A DNA stretch of 40,188 bases from Lachnospiraceae bacterium (GTDB lineage Bacteria > Bacillota > Clostridia > Lachnospirales > Lachnospiraceae). Position 1 is the first letter of the stretch, and every line of letters starts with the position of its first letter. Under the pieces are notes generated by a model. It was given only the letters and a program-made list of their open reading frames with translations, made no database searches and was not told the DNA's origin. The stretch is from contig JAJQBQ010000027.1 of assembly GCA_021203205.1 (NCBI GenBank), forward strand, positions 687-40,874, read 5' to 3'. This document shows positions 26,983 to 34,803 of the stretch, in pieces. A program made the translations under genes and the position numbers.

Positions 26983-27075
26983 GATATATTCCTCCGTCGT
27001 TTTATATATGATAACTCACCTTCTGTGTCATATTGACACCAGGTTTCATTTTCGTCGTTTTTCACTGCACTCTTT

Positions 27076-28230
27076 TTAAGCATTTTTCTCGGCCTTTTTC
27101 TCTGCTCTTTTCTCTGCCTTCTTATCACTCTTTCTTCCGCCCGCTTTTCCGGCCGGCTTCTCATCGGAAGTCTCATCCTGCTCCAGAATCGTCTCCACAT
27201 ACTTTCGGAACGAGAAGTGAATCGTCGTCCCTTCGCCTTCCCTGCTCGTAGCCCAGACTCTGCCGCCGTGCGCCTCCGTAATCTTCTGCACCACGGAAAG
27301 CCCGATGCCGCTGCCTCCCTGGGAGGAATTTCTGGACGAATCCGTGCGGTAAAAACGGTCAAAAATAAACGGAAGATCCTTGGCTGCGATGCCTTTTCCG
27401 GAATCCTCGAATTCCATATGAATAAAATCGCCCTCATCCTTCAGGCGAATATTCATCGTCCCGTTCTTCTTATCCATATATTTTATGGAATTTGTTACAA
27501 TGTTGTGGATGGCGCGGCTAAACTGCTCCGGATCCGCGATCATCACCGTGTCCTCCGGGAGCTCATTTTCGTAGCTCACCGTGATGCCTCTCTGCTCCAG
27601 ATCCATCGTGATTTCATCGACACAGTCCTCAAAATACCGCGCCACATTGATTTTCTGAAAATGAAACGGTATTTTGTTTGTGTCCAGCTGCGAATACACC
27701 GTCAGCTCACCGAGCAGCTGGTTCAGTTCATGGGTTTTTGTGTAAATAATGCGAATATAGCGATCCATCTTCTCGGGCGTGTCCGCGACACCGTCCATGA
27801 TGCCCTCCACATAGCCCTGGATTGCGGTCAGCGGTGTCTTCAGATCGTGAGAAATGTTGCTGATCATTTCCCGGTTTTCCTCGTCCACCCGAATTTTTTC
27901 CTCCGCAGATTCCTTCAGACGCACCCGCATCTGCTCGAAATCGTCAAACAGGGCTCCGTACTCATCCTGTTTATCGTAAGACAGTTCAAAATCAAGATTC
28001 CCGTCACGAATTTTCCTGGTTGCTTCGCGCAGCTGCTTTAGAGGCCCGTAGATGCTGCAGTAAATCCACACCATCAGCACCGCATCAATCGCAAAATCTA
28101 TGATGATGAGGTTCATAATGATGCCCCGCAAGGTGGACATTGTGGAGAAGCGGATCGCAAGCCCGAAAGTAATAATGGGAAACAGCGCGATTGTCACACC
28201 CGCAAGTTTTATTTTTGTTTTCAGTTTCAC
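27076..28230 (-). CDS. Sensor histidine kinase
   Basis: A 384-residue membrane kinase starting at GTG behind AGAGGTGG. Two membrane spans (about 10-28 and 36-58) are separated by only about seven residues, so there is almost no external sensor domain and it probably senses the membrane or a partner. HAMP follows (59-112), then the H-box ISHDLKTPLT with His128, the N-box IVTNSIKYMD, and GSGIGLSVV in the ATP-binding domain. The last 30 residues are low-complexity Lys/Glu/Ala (KKAEKRAEKKAEK), not a normal part of the fold. It is upstream of the response regulator with a 93-bp gap. A -10-like TATAAT lies at 28266-28261, but the -35 is poor. Confidence 0.9.
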   Translation of the reverse strand: MKLKTKIKLAGVTIALFPIITFGLAIRFSTMSTLRGIIMNLIIIDFAIDAVLMVWIYCSIYGPLKQLREATRKIRDGNLDFELSYDKQDEYGALFDDFEQMRVRLKESAEEKIRVDEENREMISNISHDLKTPLTAIQGYVEGIMDGVADTPEKMDRYIRIIYTKTHELNQLLGELTVYSQLDTNKIPFHFQKINVARYFEDCVDEITMDLEQRGITVSYENELPEDTVMIADPEQFSRAIHNIVTNSIKYMDKKNGTMNIRLKDEGDFIHMEFEDSGKGIAAKDLPFIFDRFYRTDSSRNSSQGGSGIGLSVVQKITEAHGGRVWATSREGEGTTIHFSFRKYVETILEQDETSDEKPAGKAGGRKSDKKAEKRAEKKAEKNA

Positions 28231-28319
28231 TTATGACCACCTCTTTCGAACAGCGTCAGTATTATAATGTATCATACCACAACATATAGTCTTCGCAAAG
28301 TAAAAGTTCTATAAAAAAT

Positions 28320-28348
28320 AAAGAGAAATCGCTTCGCGATTTCTCTTT
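28320..28348 (-). terminator. Terminator after metK
   Basis: Perfect 13-bp arms AAAGAGAAATCGC and GCGATTTCTCTTT with a 3-base loop, followed on the minus strand by TATTTTTTATAG. It is about 120 bp past the metK stop and upstream of the histidine kinase gene. Confidence 0.85.
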
Positions 28349-28391
28349 CAACGTTGATTTATTGATACGCTTAAGGTCAAACATGACCGGC

Positions 28392-28486
28392 AATGCTTTT
28401 ACGGCAAATATTTTTTCACGGGTCCCGATCAGGGAGATCGTGAGCATGAAATGAATCGTAATGCTTTTACGGTAAATATTTTTTCA
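28392..28486 (-). repeat. metK: 27-bp direct repeat duplicating the end of metK
   Basis: The last six codons of metK with flanking bases (28460-28486) recur at 28392-28418 with one mismatch, 41 bp further downstream. The copy lies outside the gene and is probably the scar of a small duplication. Confidence 0.75.
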
Positions 28487-29876
28487 GCGCATCCACGCGA
28501 TCCAGCCGTTCCCACGGCAGATCCACATCATCTCTTCCAAAATGGCCGTAGACGGATGTCTGACTGTAGATCGGGCGGCGGAGATCCAGCATGCGGATAA
28601 TTCCGGCAGGCCGGAAATCAAATTCCTTCCGCACAATGTCTGCCAGCTCCTCATCGGAGAGCTTTCCGGTGCCGAAAGAATCCACCATAACAGAGGTCGG
28701 CCTCGCGACGCCGATCGCATAGGAAACCTGAAGCTCACACCGGTCTGCCAGCCCTGCCGCGACAATGTTTTTCGCAGCATAGCGGGCCGCGTAGGAGGCC
28801 GAGCGGTCTACCTTCGTGCAGTCTTTTCCGGAAAACGCCCCGCCGCCGTGTCTGGCGTAGCCGCCGTAGGTATCGACAATAATCTTTCTTCCGGTCAGGC
28901 CGGAGTCGCCTGCGGGACCTCCGATGACGAAACGTCCGGTCGGGTTTACGAGATACTTCGTGTTCTCATTTACCAGTTCCTGCGGAAGAACCTCGTCAAA
29001 CACATATTTTCGAATGTCCGCATGAATCTGCTCCTGTGTCACATCCGGATCATGCTGCGTGGAAAGCAATACCGTGTCGATGGCCAGCGGCTTTCCGTCC
29101 TCGCCATACTCCACGGTCACCTGGGTTTTCCCGTCCGGGCGAAGGTAGGGAAGTGTACCGTTCTTCCGAACCTCGGTGAGTTTTCTGGCAAGCCTGTGGG
29201 CCAGCACAATCGGCAGCGGCATGTACTCTTTTGTCTCGTTATTTGCGTAGCCGAACATCATGCCCTGGTCTCCGGCGCCGATCGAATCCAGATATGCCTC
29301 GTCAGCGGCATCGTACGCGGATTCGCATTCTTTCCCTGCCGCGCAGACATCGGCGACATCCTCGAGCGTCTTTTCGGCTTTCACTGTCATTTTTTCGGTT
29401 TCCACAGCCGCTTTTTCGCATTTCACTGTCGCTTTTTCCGCATCCTCTGCCACTTTTTTGGCCTCTGCCGCCGCTTTTCCCGCATCCTCAGCCGCTTTTT
29501 CCGCCTCCCTGTAGGCGGAATTGGCATCCTCACCTCTGGATTCCAGTGCCTGATTCACTCCCATGGCAATATCCGGCGACTGCTGCTCCAGGCAAACCAG
29601 CACGGCACAGTTTCCGCCGTCGATTCCCTTATCCGAACGGTCATAGCCAATGTCGAGCAGGGTATCGCGCGCGATTTTCTGATAATCCACATTCGCTTTC
29701 GTGGAAACCTCCCCAAAAATCAGGACAAAACCGGTCTTCGTGCAGGTTTCGCAGGCCACCCGGCTCATCGGATCCTGCTTTAACAATTCGTCCAGAATCC
29801 GGTCGGAAATGGCATCACAAACCTTATCCGGATGTCCCTCCGTCACCGATTCCGATGTAAATAGTCTCTTATCCAT
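28467..29876 (-). CDS. metK: S-adenosylmethionine synthetase with a coiled-coil loop insertion
   Basis: Makes S-adenosylmethionine from methionine and ATP. Family motifs are intact: [16 protein letters not shown] at the N-terminus, [12 protein letters not shown] at 200-211, [19 protein letters not shown], and [18 protein letters not shown] near the end. The length is 469 residues, against roughly 395-400 for relatives. The excess lies between [11 protein letters not shown] (102-112) and IGAGDQG (199), the region of the mobile loop over the active site. Residues 125-173 form seven perfect heptads of the type A-E-K-x-x-x-D/E, a predicted coiled coil. The ATG follows AGGAGA. Upstream is a long leader from a predicted promoter at 30233-30261. 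Since all catalytic motifs remain, the enzyme is probably active. Confidence 0.95.
   Translation of the reverse strand: MDKRLFTSESVTEGHPDKVCDAISDRILDELLKQDPMSRVACETCTKTGFVLIFGEVSTKANVDYQKIARDTLLDIGYDRSDKGIDGGNCAVLVCLEQQSPDIAMGVNQALESRGEDANSAYREAEKAAEDAGKAAAEAKKVAEDAEKATVKCEKAAVETEKMTVKAEKTLEDVADVCAAGKECESAYDAADEAYLDSIGAGDQGMMFGYANNETKEYMPLPIVLAHRLARKLTEVRKNGTLPYLRPDGKTQVTVEYGEDGKPLAIDTVLLSTQHDPDVTQEQIHADIRKYVFDEVLPQELVNENTKYLVNPTGRFVIGGPAGDSGLTGRKIIVDTYGGYARHGGGAFSGKDCTKVDRSASYAARYAAKNIVAAGLADRCELQVSYAIGVARPTSVMVDSFGTGKLSDEELADIVRKEFDFRPAGIIRMLDLRRPIYSQTSVYGHFGRDDVDLPWERLDRVDALKKYLP
29358..29504 (-). repeat. metK: 21-bp minisatellite inside metK (seven heptad codon units)
   Basis: Seven consecutive 21-bp units encode heptads with Lys at the third place and mostly Glu or Asp at the seventh. 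Units differ by several bases, so the array is not freshly expanded. Confidence 0.8.
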
Positions 29877-30226
29877 GTACTGTCTCCTGTAACTAATGCT
29901 TTGCTCATGTTTCGTGTGTCTGTCTATGTTTCCGTCCCGTCCGACTCCTTACAGCAAAAGATGTGACACCGACTGCTGCAAATTCGGTGCCACATTTCTA
30001 TCACTGTTCCAGTACCTCATTTCCTGATTAACCAGCCATTTCGCCTGGCAGAATTTCCGCCTGCTGCGTTACTTTCGGCCTGCAATGCACCACATCGCCT
30101 CCCTCAGGCGCCTTGTGTACGGAGAATTCCGCATTTTGCAAAATATCCGGCTAATTAGAAAGCGATGTACTGATTATCCTGTCCACTCAGACCCTGTTTC
30201 CACAGTGGCATTCCGTTTTGTTTTGC
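29877..30226 (-). promoter_or_regulatory. Long metK leader, candidate cis-regulatory RNA
   Basis: From the predicted transcription start near 30226 to the metK ATG is about 350 nt with no ORF, rich in potential stems (for example GGCGCCTGAGGGAGGCG, and the terminator-like hairpin at 29961-29995). The SAM-I core elements and other SAM riboswitch signatures are not visible. It may be a new leader type, or murA 3' sequence plus an ordinary untranslated region. Confidence 0.4.
29961..29995 (-). terminator. Terminator-like hairpin 85 bp ahead of metK
   Basis: A 12-bp stem (ATGTGGCACCGA with TCGGTGTCACAT on the minus strand, one G-U pair) followed by CTTTTGC. It could end murA transcription, or act as an attenuator in the metK leader, since it lies downstream of the predicted metK promoter. 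Confidence 0.6.
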
Positions 30227-30232
30227 CTGTGC

Positions 30233-30261
30233 AATATAAATCAAACGAAATCACATATCAA
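30233..30261 (-). promoter_or_regulatory. Predicted metK promoter
   Basis: On the minus strand TTGATA (30261-30256), a 17-base spacer and TATATT (30238-30233), 62 bp past the murA stop. Confidence 0.6.
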
Positions 30262-30323
30262 GGGACATTTTTTTTCTTATGTTACCTGCCTGTTACTGTG
30301 AACAGCAACACAGCAGCTGCCTT

Positions 30324-31616
30324 CTATACCGCCCGATACATAAATTCCGTCCGCTGCCGCTCGTTCGTCACCAGTGCGATGTCCCCGCCCAGTGCGCGCA
30401 GCTTTTCGTCAAAACGCTCGTAACCTCTTAAAATATACTTGATGTCGTCCACGATGGTGTATCCTCTGGCAGCAAGCCCTGCGATCACCAGTGCGGCGCC
30501 CGCGCGAAGATCCGGGGCGGTCACCTCCGTGCCCACATAGGACTCCACCCCTGTAATGATGGCGATGGAACCCTCTACCTTCACCTGCGCTCCCATACGC
30601 ACAAGCTCATCCAGATATTTAAAACGCCGTTCAAAAATACTCTCTATAATAATGCTGGTGCCGCTTGCCAGGCCCAGCGTCACGCCGATCTGCGGCTGCA
30701 TGTCGGTCGGGAATCCCGGGTAGGGCAGCGTTTTTACGTGAGTCGAGCGGATTTCATCCGACGCGATCACACGCACCGCGTCATCGTATTCCCACACTGC
30801 GCTTCCCATCTCACGCAGCTTTGAGGTGATCGATTCAAGATGCTTCGGAATGACATTTTTCACCAGGACATTCCCTCTGGTAGCCGCCGCCGCGAACATG
30901 AACGTGCCGGCTTCGATCTGATCCGGAATAATGGAATACCGGCAGCCGTGCAGTCTGCTCACCCCGTGAATACGGATAATATCGGTTCCCGCGCCGCGGA
31001 TGTCCGCGCCCATGCTGTTCAGCATAATGGCCACGTCCACCACATGCGGCTCCTTCGCCGCGTTCTCAATCGTCGAATATCCGTCCGCAAGAGCCGCCGC
31101 CAGCATCACATTGATTGTGGCGCCGACTGATACAATATCCATGTAAATGCGCTGTCCGTACAGCTGATCCGCATTCGCGTACACGACGCCCTTGTCGATC
31201 TGCACCTCTGCTCCAAGCGCGCGAAAACCCTTGATATGCTGGTCGATCGGCCTGCTGCCGATATCACATCCGCCCGGAAGTGCCACTTCCGCATGGCGCA
31301 CTTTTCCCAAAAACGCGCCCAGAAGGTAGTAGGACGCTCTCATTTTTCTGATATATTCATAGTCCACCCGATAGGTGTGAAGTGTCTTTCCCAGGATGCG
31401 CACCACATGACGGTCTTCCCTCTTTACCGTCACGCCGACATCCTCAATCGCGTTCAGCAGCCGGTTCACATCCTCCACATCCGGGATGTTCTCCAGAATT
31501 ACCTCTTCGTCCGTCATAACGGCCGCAGCAATAATGGCCAGCGCGGCATTTTTTGCCCCGCCAATCTCAACTTCACCGACAAGCGGCGTTCCCCCTTTAA
31601 TGATATACTGTTCCAT
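30324..31616 (-). CDS. murA: UDP-N-acetylglucosamine 1-carboxyvinyltransferase
   Basis: First committed step of peptidoglycan synthesis: transfers enolpyruvate from PEP to UDP-GlcNAc in the cytoplasm. It has 430 residues, the normal length. Visible motifs are KGGTPLVGEVEIGGAKNAAL with Lys22-Asn23, and LPGGCDIGSRPIDQHI with catalytic Cys117, the fosfomycin target, which is present rather than Asp. PDQIEAGTFM and YPGFPTDMQPQ follow. The ATG at 31616 is preferred because GGAG lies six bases upstream and the protein then begins MEQYIIKGG. Longer starts add residues unlike the family. It lies between the cysteine desulfurase and metK genes, each apparently with its own transcript. Confidence 0.95.
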   Translation of the reverse strand: MEQYIIKGGTPLVGEVEIGGAKNAALAIIAAAVMTDEEVILENIPDVEDVNRLLNAIEDVGVTVKREDRHVVRILGKTLHTYRVDYEYIRKMRASYYLLGAFLGKVRHAEVALPGGCDIGSRPIDQHIKGFRALGAEVQIDKGVVYANADQLYGQRIYMDIVSVGATINVMLAAALADGYSTIENAAKEPHVVDVAIMLNSMGADIRGAGTDIIRIHGVSRLHGCRYSIIPDQIEAGTFMFAAAATRGNVLVKNVIPKHLESITSKLREMGSAVWEYDDAVRVIASDEIRSTHVKTLPYPGFPTDMQPQIGVTLGLASGTSIIIESIFERRFKYLDELVRMGAQVKVEGSIAIITGVESYVGTEVTAPDLRAGAALVIAGLAARGYTIVDDIKYILRGYERFDEKLRALGGDIALVTNERQRTEFMYRAV

Positions 31617-31716
31617 ATTTATCTCCATATTCCCTGCGAAGAACACTCCCCAGTAAGAATCTGTTAAGAACCAACTTATGCATCCTGCGCCGCCTGATGC
31701 GCGAATCACAGCCCAT

Positions 31717-31755
31717 AAAAGCCTCGCCGCAGCCCGCCGCGGCTATGTTTTTATA
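31717..31755 (-). terminator. GC-rich hairpin between nifS and murA
   Basis: AAAAGCC (31717-31723) and GGCTATGTTTTT (from 31741) frame a GC-rich stretch with nested CCGC/GCGG pairings. On the minus strand it ends in GGCTTTTA. It is about 250 bp past the cysteine desulfurase stop. A GC-rich and partly ambiguous fold limits confidence. Confidence 0.4.
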
Positions 31756-32001
31756 ACCTGAGCTTCACACATGATTCGGCACAATCTGCGCATGTTATTT
31801 CTTAACAGCTCTTTCATTCCCCGCATAAGATGTCGAATTTATATAAATAATAGTTCCTGCCCGCGGTTTGCGGTCACCGCCGGAAAAACCTGTATTTTCC
31901 ATCCGGGCACATACGCGGGCGATTATAGCACATAATTTTCCTTTGTTAAAGGGGATTTTTAAATTTTTATATCAAAGCCGGTCGTGAACGAGAATATCAC
32001 A

Positions 32002-33234
32002 TTATTGTTGCGAATAGTCTGTTGCCTGCTTCAGCCTCCCCACAATCTCCTTCAGCACCCGCACCGTCTCCCCGATTTCCTCCTCCGTGGTCTCGTGCGA
32101 AAGCGTGAGCCGCAGTGACCCCCGTGCAATGTCATCGGTCAGCCCGATGGCCCGAAGCACATGGGAGGGTTCGAGTGACCCGGATGTGCAGGCCGACCCG
32201 CTGGATGCACAGATGTCATGCGCATCCAGAAGAATCAGCACGGATTCCCCCTCGACTCCCGGGATGCAGATATTCACATTATTCGGAAGCCGGCCGGTTC
32301 GGGAACCGTTAAGGATCGCATCCGGTATTTCCCTTAAAACGTCTGTAATGAGCCTGTCGCGCAGTTCCGTCTCCCTGCGCATGCGCTCCCCCATCTTTTC
32401 CATGGCCAGCTCCGCCGCTTTTCCCATGCCGACAATGCCGGGCACATGGTGTGTACCGCCGCGGCGGCTGCGTTCCTGTGCGCCGCCGAAAATCAGAGGT
32501 TCCATGGCGGTTCCTTTCCTTATATAAAGGAAGCCGATTCCCTTCGGCCCGTGAAACTTATGCGCGCTCGCGCTTAAAAGGTCGATATGCATTTCATCCA
32601 CCCGAACCGGCACATGCCCCACGGCCTGCACAGCATCGGTGTGAAACAGGATTCCTCGGTTGTGAGCGATCTGACCGATTTCCCGCACCTTCTGTATCGT
32701 GCCGATCTCGTTGTTGGCAAACATCACGCTGATGAGCCGCGTGTCCGGGCGGATCGCCCGTTCAACATCTTCCGGTGCGACCACGCCTGCCTGATCCGGT
32801 GTAAGATAAGTGATGTCCCAGCCCTTCCTCTCAAGTGCCTCGCAGGTGTGAAGTACTGCGTGATGCTCGATCCGGGTCGTAATCATATGCCCTGTTCTGT
32901 TCTGTTCCGACTGTCCTGTTTCTCCCCCTCCGCAGTCCACTGCATATTTCTGTCCCTGCCCTGTTTCGCTCTGTTCCGGCTGTCCTGTTTCTGCCACCCC
33001 GCGGATGGCCCAGTTGTCGCTCTCGCTGCCGCCGGACGTGAAATAAATTTCTTCCGGTTTTGCGCCGATCAGCGCCGCAACCCGGCGTCTGGCCTGTGTG
33101 ACTGCGGCTTTCGCCTTCCTCGCCGGGCCGTAGACGCTCGCCGGATTTGCGTAGTTTTCCATAAAAAAAGGCATCATCTCGTCCAGAACCTGCGGATCCG
33201 GGCGTGTTGTCGCCGCATTGTCAAGGTAAATCAA
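32002..33234 (-). CDS. nifS: Cysteine desulfurase (NifS/IscS group I) with a loop insertion
   Basis: A PLP enzyme that converts cysteine to alanine and delivers sulfur to Fe-S cluster or thio-cofactor assembly. It opens MIYLDNAATTRPDP from a TTG start with GAGG eight bases upstream. It shows TSGGSESDNWAI, His124-His125, FANNEIGTIQ, the PLP lysine Lys226 in SASAHKFHGPKG, and the mobile Cys349 in SSGSACTSGSLEPSHVL, typical of group I. The length is 410, against about 380 for close relatives. The excess is a Gly/Gln/Thr/Glu-rich insertion (residues about 82-115) between NWAIRGVAE and GHMITTRIEHHAV. A 22-bp DNA motif occurs there twice, 69 bp apart and in frame. No iscU/nifU lies next to it. Confidence 0.92.
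   Translation of the reverse strand: MIYLDNAATTRPDPQVLDEMMPFFMENYANPASVYGPARKAKAAVTQARRRVAALIGAKPEEIYFTSGGSESDNWAIRGVAETGQPEQSETGQGQKYAVDCGGGETGQSEQNRTGHMITTRIEHHAVLHTCEALERKGWDITYLTPDQAGVVAPEDVERAIRPDTRLISVMFANNEIGTIQKVREIGQIAHNRGILFHTDAVQAVGHVPVRVDEMHIDLLSASAHKFHGPKGIGFLYIRKGTAMEPLIFGGAQERSRRGGTHHVPGIVGMGKAAELAMEKMGERMRRETELRDRLITDVLREIPDAILNGSRTGRLPNNVNICIPGVEGESVLILLDAHDICASSGSACTSGSLEPSHVLRAIGLTDDIARGSLRLTLSHETTEEEIGETVRVLKEIVGRLKQATDYSQQ
32902..32992 (-). repeat. nifS: In-frame direct repeat within nifS
   Basis: A 22-bp motif (ends CTGTCCTGTTTCT on the plus strand) occurs at 32902-32923 and 32971-32992, with one mismatch and a 69-bp (23-codon) offset. It encodes the two ETGQxEQ copies in the loop insertion. 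Confidence 0.8.
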
Positions 33235-33562
33235 AGAATTTTCCTCACTCTCTGTTACCGATATTCACAGCTAATCCCTGAGTTTGAGTCGTCCTGTCGA
33301 GCCTGCCCCGCAAAGGATTTCACAAACGTAAGGATTAACCGGAACAATCACTGCCCCCAAACGGGCAGTGGATGAGCCGTAACCTGCATCAAAATTAATC
33401 AGTTGAATCGCGGCCACTGCGAGTTCTGTGCAGCGGTGAGCTGTGAATGGTAACCGCTTTTTTCCGATATCACCTGTTCTGTATCATTCTTATTTCTGTT
33501 GCCTGACGTGATCTTACTCCATTCATTTGCTTCCGTCAAGCAAATTTCCTGTGGAGGGACAC
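33235..33562. other. Divergent intergenic region nifS / methyltransferase
   Basis: No ORF is supported. It holds a perfect hairpin CACTGCCC/GGGCAGTG (33349-33370) in what would be the nifS leader. It also holds a terminator-like AGCGGT...ACCGCT followed by TTTTTT on the plus strand (about 33432-33465), with no plus-strand gene before it. Confidence 0.45.
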
Positions 33563-33591
33563 TTGCCAATTTGAATTTCTTACTATATACT
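33563..33591 (+). promoter_or_regulatory. Promoter of the methyltransferase gene
   Basis: TTGCCA (33563-33568), a 17-base spacer and TATACT (33586-33591). The predicted transcription start is near 33598, giving a leader of about 135 nt. Confidence 0.7.
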
Positions 33592-33602
33592 ATGATTCAA
33601 GT

Positions 33603-33689
33603 GACAAAAGGGTATGACACTGCGGATTCCCAGGGTCATGAATGGAACGTAAATGTTCCATTCATGACCTTTTGTCCCTTGTGTCATAC
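33603..33689 (+). promoter_or_regulatory. Nested inverted repeats in the methyltransferase 5' leader
   Basis: The order is A-B-C-C'-A'-B'. A GACAAAAGG (33603-33611) pairs with 33668-33676. B GTATGACAC (33612-33620) pairs with 33681-33689. C is a perfect 15-bp stem (33634-33648 with 33655-33669) with a 6-base loop and TTTT after it. Pairing A-A' crosses B-B', so the RNA could form a pseudoknot or switch between two folds. Confidence 0.65.
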
Positions 33690-33733
33690 TATGGGGCGTT
33701 ATGTTTTATTTCCCGAATATTTTGGAGGTTATT

Positions 33734-34618
33734 ATGTGGGTTTCCGATCGTTGGAAAGAATATGAGGTTCTGGACTGTTCCGGTGGCGAAAAGCTCGAAA
33801 ACTGGAACGGTTATGTTTTGATTCGCCCGGATCCGCAGGTGATCTGGAATACGCCGAAGCGGTGCGCCGGCTGGTCGCGGCCGAATGCGCACTATTTCCG
33901 CAGCGCGAAGGGCGGCGGTGAGTGGAAGTTTTATGACCTGCCGGAGCAGTGGCAGATGAATTTTGCGCTTTCCTGCGGAAAAACCCTGACTTTCCACCTG
34001 AAGCCGTTTCACTTTAAGCACACGGGCCTCTTTCCGGAGCAGGCTGCAAACTGGGACTGGTTTTCCGGGCAGATATCCCGGGCCGTGGAGGCCGGCCGGA
34101 CAGTGTCCGTGCTGAATCTCTTCGCTTATACCGGCGGCGCGACGCTCGCGGCTGCGGCCGCGGGGGCTTCCGTGACACATGTGGATGCCTCCAAAGGCAT
34201 GGTACAGTGGGCGAAGGACAATGCGGTCGCCTCCGGACTTGCCGACGCCCCGATCCGCTGGCTGGTGGACGACTGCAAAAAGTTTGTCGAGCGTGAGATT
34301 CGGCGCGGGAACCATTATGACGCCATCATCATGGATCCTCCATCCTACGGACGCGGCCCGAAGGGGGAAATCTGGAAGATCGAGGAGTCACTCCACGAAT
34401 TTCTGAAGCTGACTGCACAGCTTTTAAGCGACCGGCCGCTTTTCTTTCTGATCAATTCCTACACGACCGGGCTGCAGCCGGGTGTTCTTACGTATCTGCT
34501 CTCCACGGAGATTACCGCAAAGTTTGGCGGCAGCGTTCTCTCCGATGAGATCGGGCTGCCGGTGTCGGAAACAGGACTTCTGCTTCCCTGCGGCGCGGCG
34601 GGGCGGGTGGAGTTTTAG
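33734..34618 (+). CDS. Class I SAM-dependent methyltransferase, COG1092/RlmI-like
   Basis: A predicted rRNA or nucleic-acid methyltransferase of 294 residues. The start at 33734 (MWVSDRWKEYEVLD) follows GGAGG at good spacing; an ATG at 33701 would add 11 residues. It has the SAM-binding motif I VLNLFAYTGGATLAAA, an acidic motif II (THVDASKGM), and motif IV MDPPSYGRGPKGEIWKIEES, typical of the RlmI/RlmK-like family. The target is not known. A strong promoter and an unusual structured leader precede it. A terminator follows at 34727. It is one of only two plus-strand genes in the window. Confidence 0.85.
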   Translation: MWVSDRWKEYEVLDCSGGEKLENWNGYVLIRPDPQVIWNTPKRCAGWSRPNAHYFRSAKGGGEWKFYDLPEQWQMNFALSCGKTLTFHLKPFHFKHTGLFPEQAANWDWFSGQISRAVEAGRTVSVLNLFAYTGGATLAAAAAGASVTHVDASKGMVQWAKDNAVASGLADAPIRWLVDDCKKFVEREIRRGNHYDAIIMDPPSYGRGPKGEIWKIEESLHEFLKLTAQLLSDRPLFFLINSYTTGLQPGVLTYLLSTEITAKFGGSVLSDEIGLPVSETGLLLPCGAAGRVEF

Positions 34619-34726
34619 GGGATACGGCCTGTTTCGCGGGGGGATGCCGGATGATACCCGTCAGCTGTCCGGGGCAAGATTTCGATGAAGCCCATTTCCG
34701 CGGGGGAATGTCAGATAACCCGAAAC

Positions 34727-34757
34727 AGCCTGCCCGTTCTTTTGGTTCGGGCAGGCT
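34727..34757 (+). terminator. Terminator after the methyltransferase gene
   Basis: Perfect 10-bp GC-rich arms AGCCTGCCCG and CGGGCAGGCT with an 11-base loop, then TTCTTTCC. It also lies 47 bp past the minus-strand stop at 34804, so it may serve both convergent genes. Between 34630 and 34725 there is a degenerate direct repeat of about 28 bp (TTTCGCGGGGGGATG and TTTCCGCGGGGGAATG). Confidence 0.8.
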
Positions 34758-34803
34758 TTCTTTCCGCTTTTTGTTTCCATGTTAAGATACCGGTGTCATC
34801 ATG

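Noticed and set aside
28542-29783. 413-codon plus-strand open frame opposite metK
   Set aside because: It is antisense to a clearly conserved gene and its translation resembles no family; it arises from the codon bias and the repeat array.
29957-29995. Third copy of the ECF promoter element upstream of metK
   Set aside because: GAATTT and TCGGTGTC occur with a spacing one base shorter and without TTGTTG. They are part of a hairpin stem, so the resemblance is probably chance.
29877-30226. SAM-I or cobalamin riboswitch ahead of metK
   Set aside because: A GCCACTGT word resembles part of the B12 box, but the other conserved blocks are missing and the predicted promoter leaves no room for them. 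The SAM-I core (the ATGAA/GGCAACC type elements) is absent.
30324-31616. MurA with natural fosfomycin resistance
   Set aside because: The catalytic Cys117 in LPGGCDIG is present, so there is no Cys-to-Asp change.
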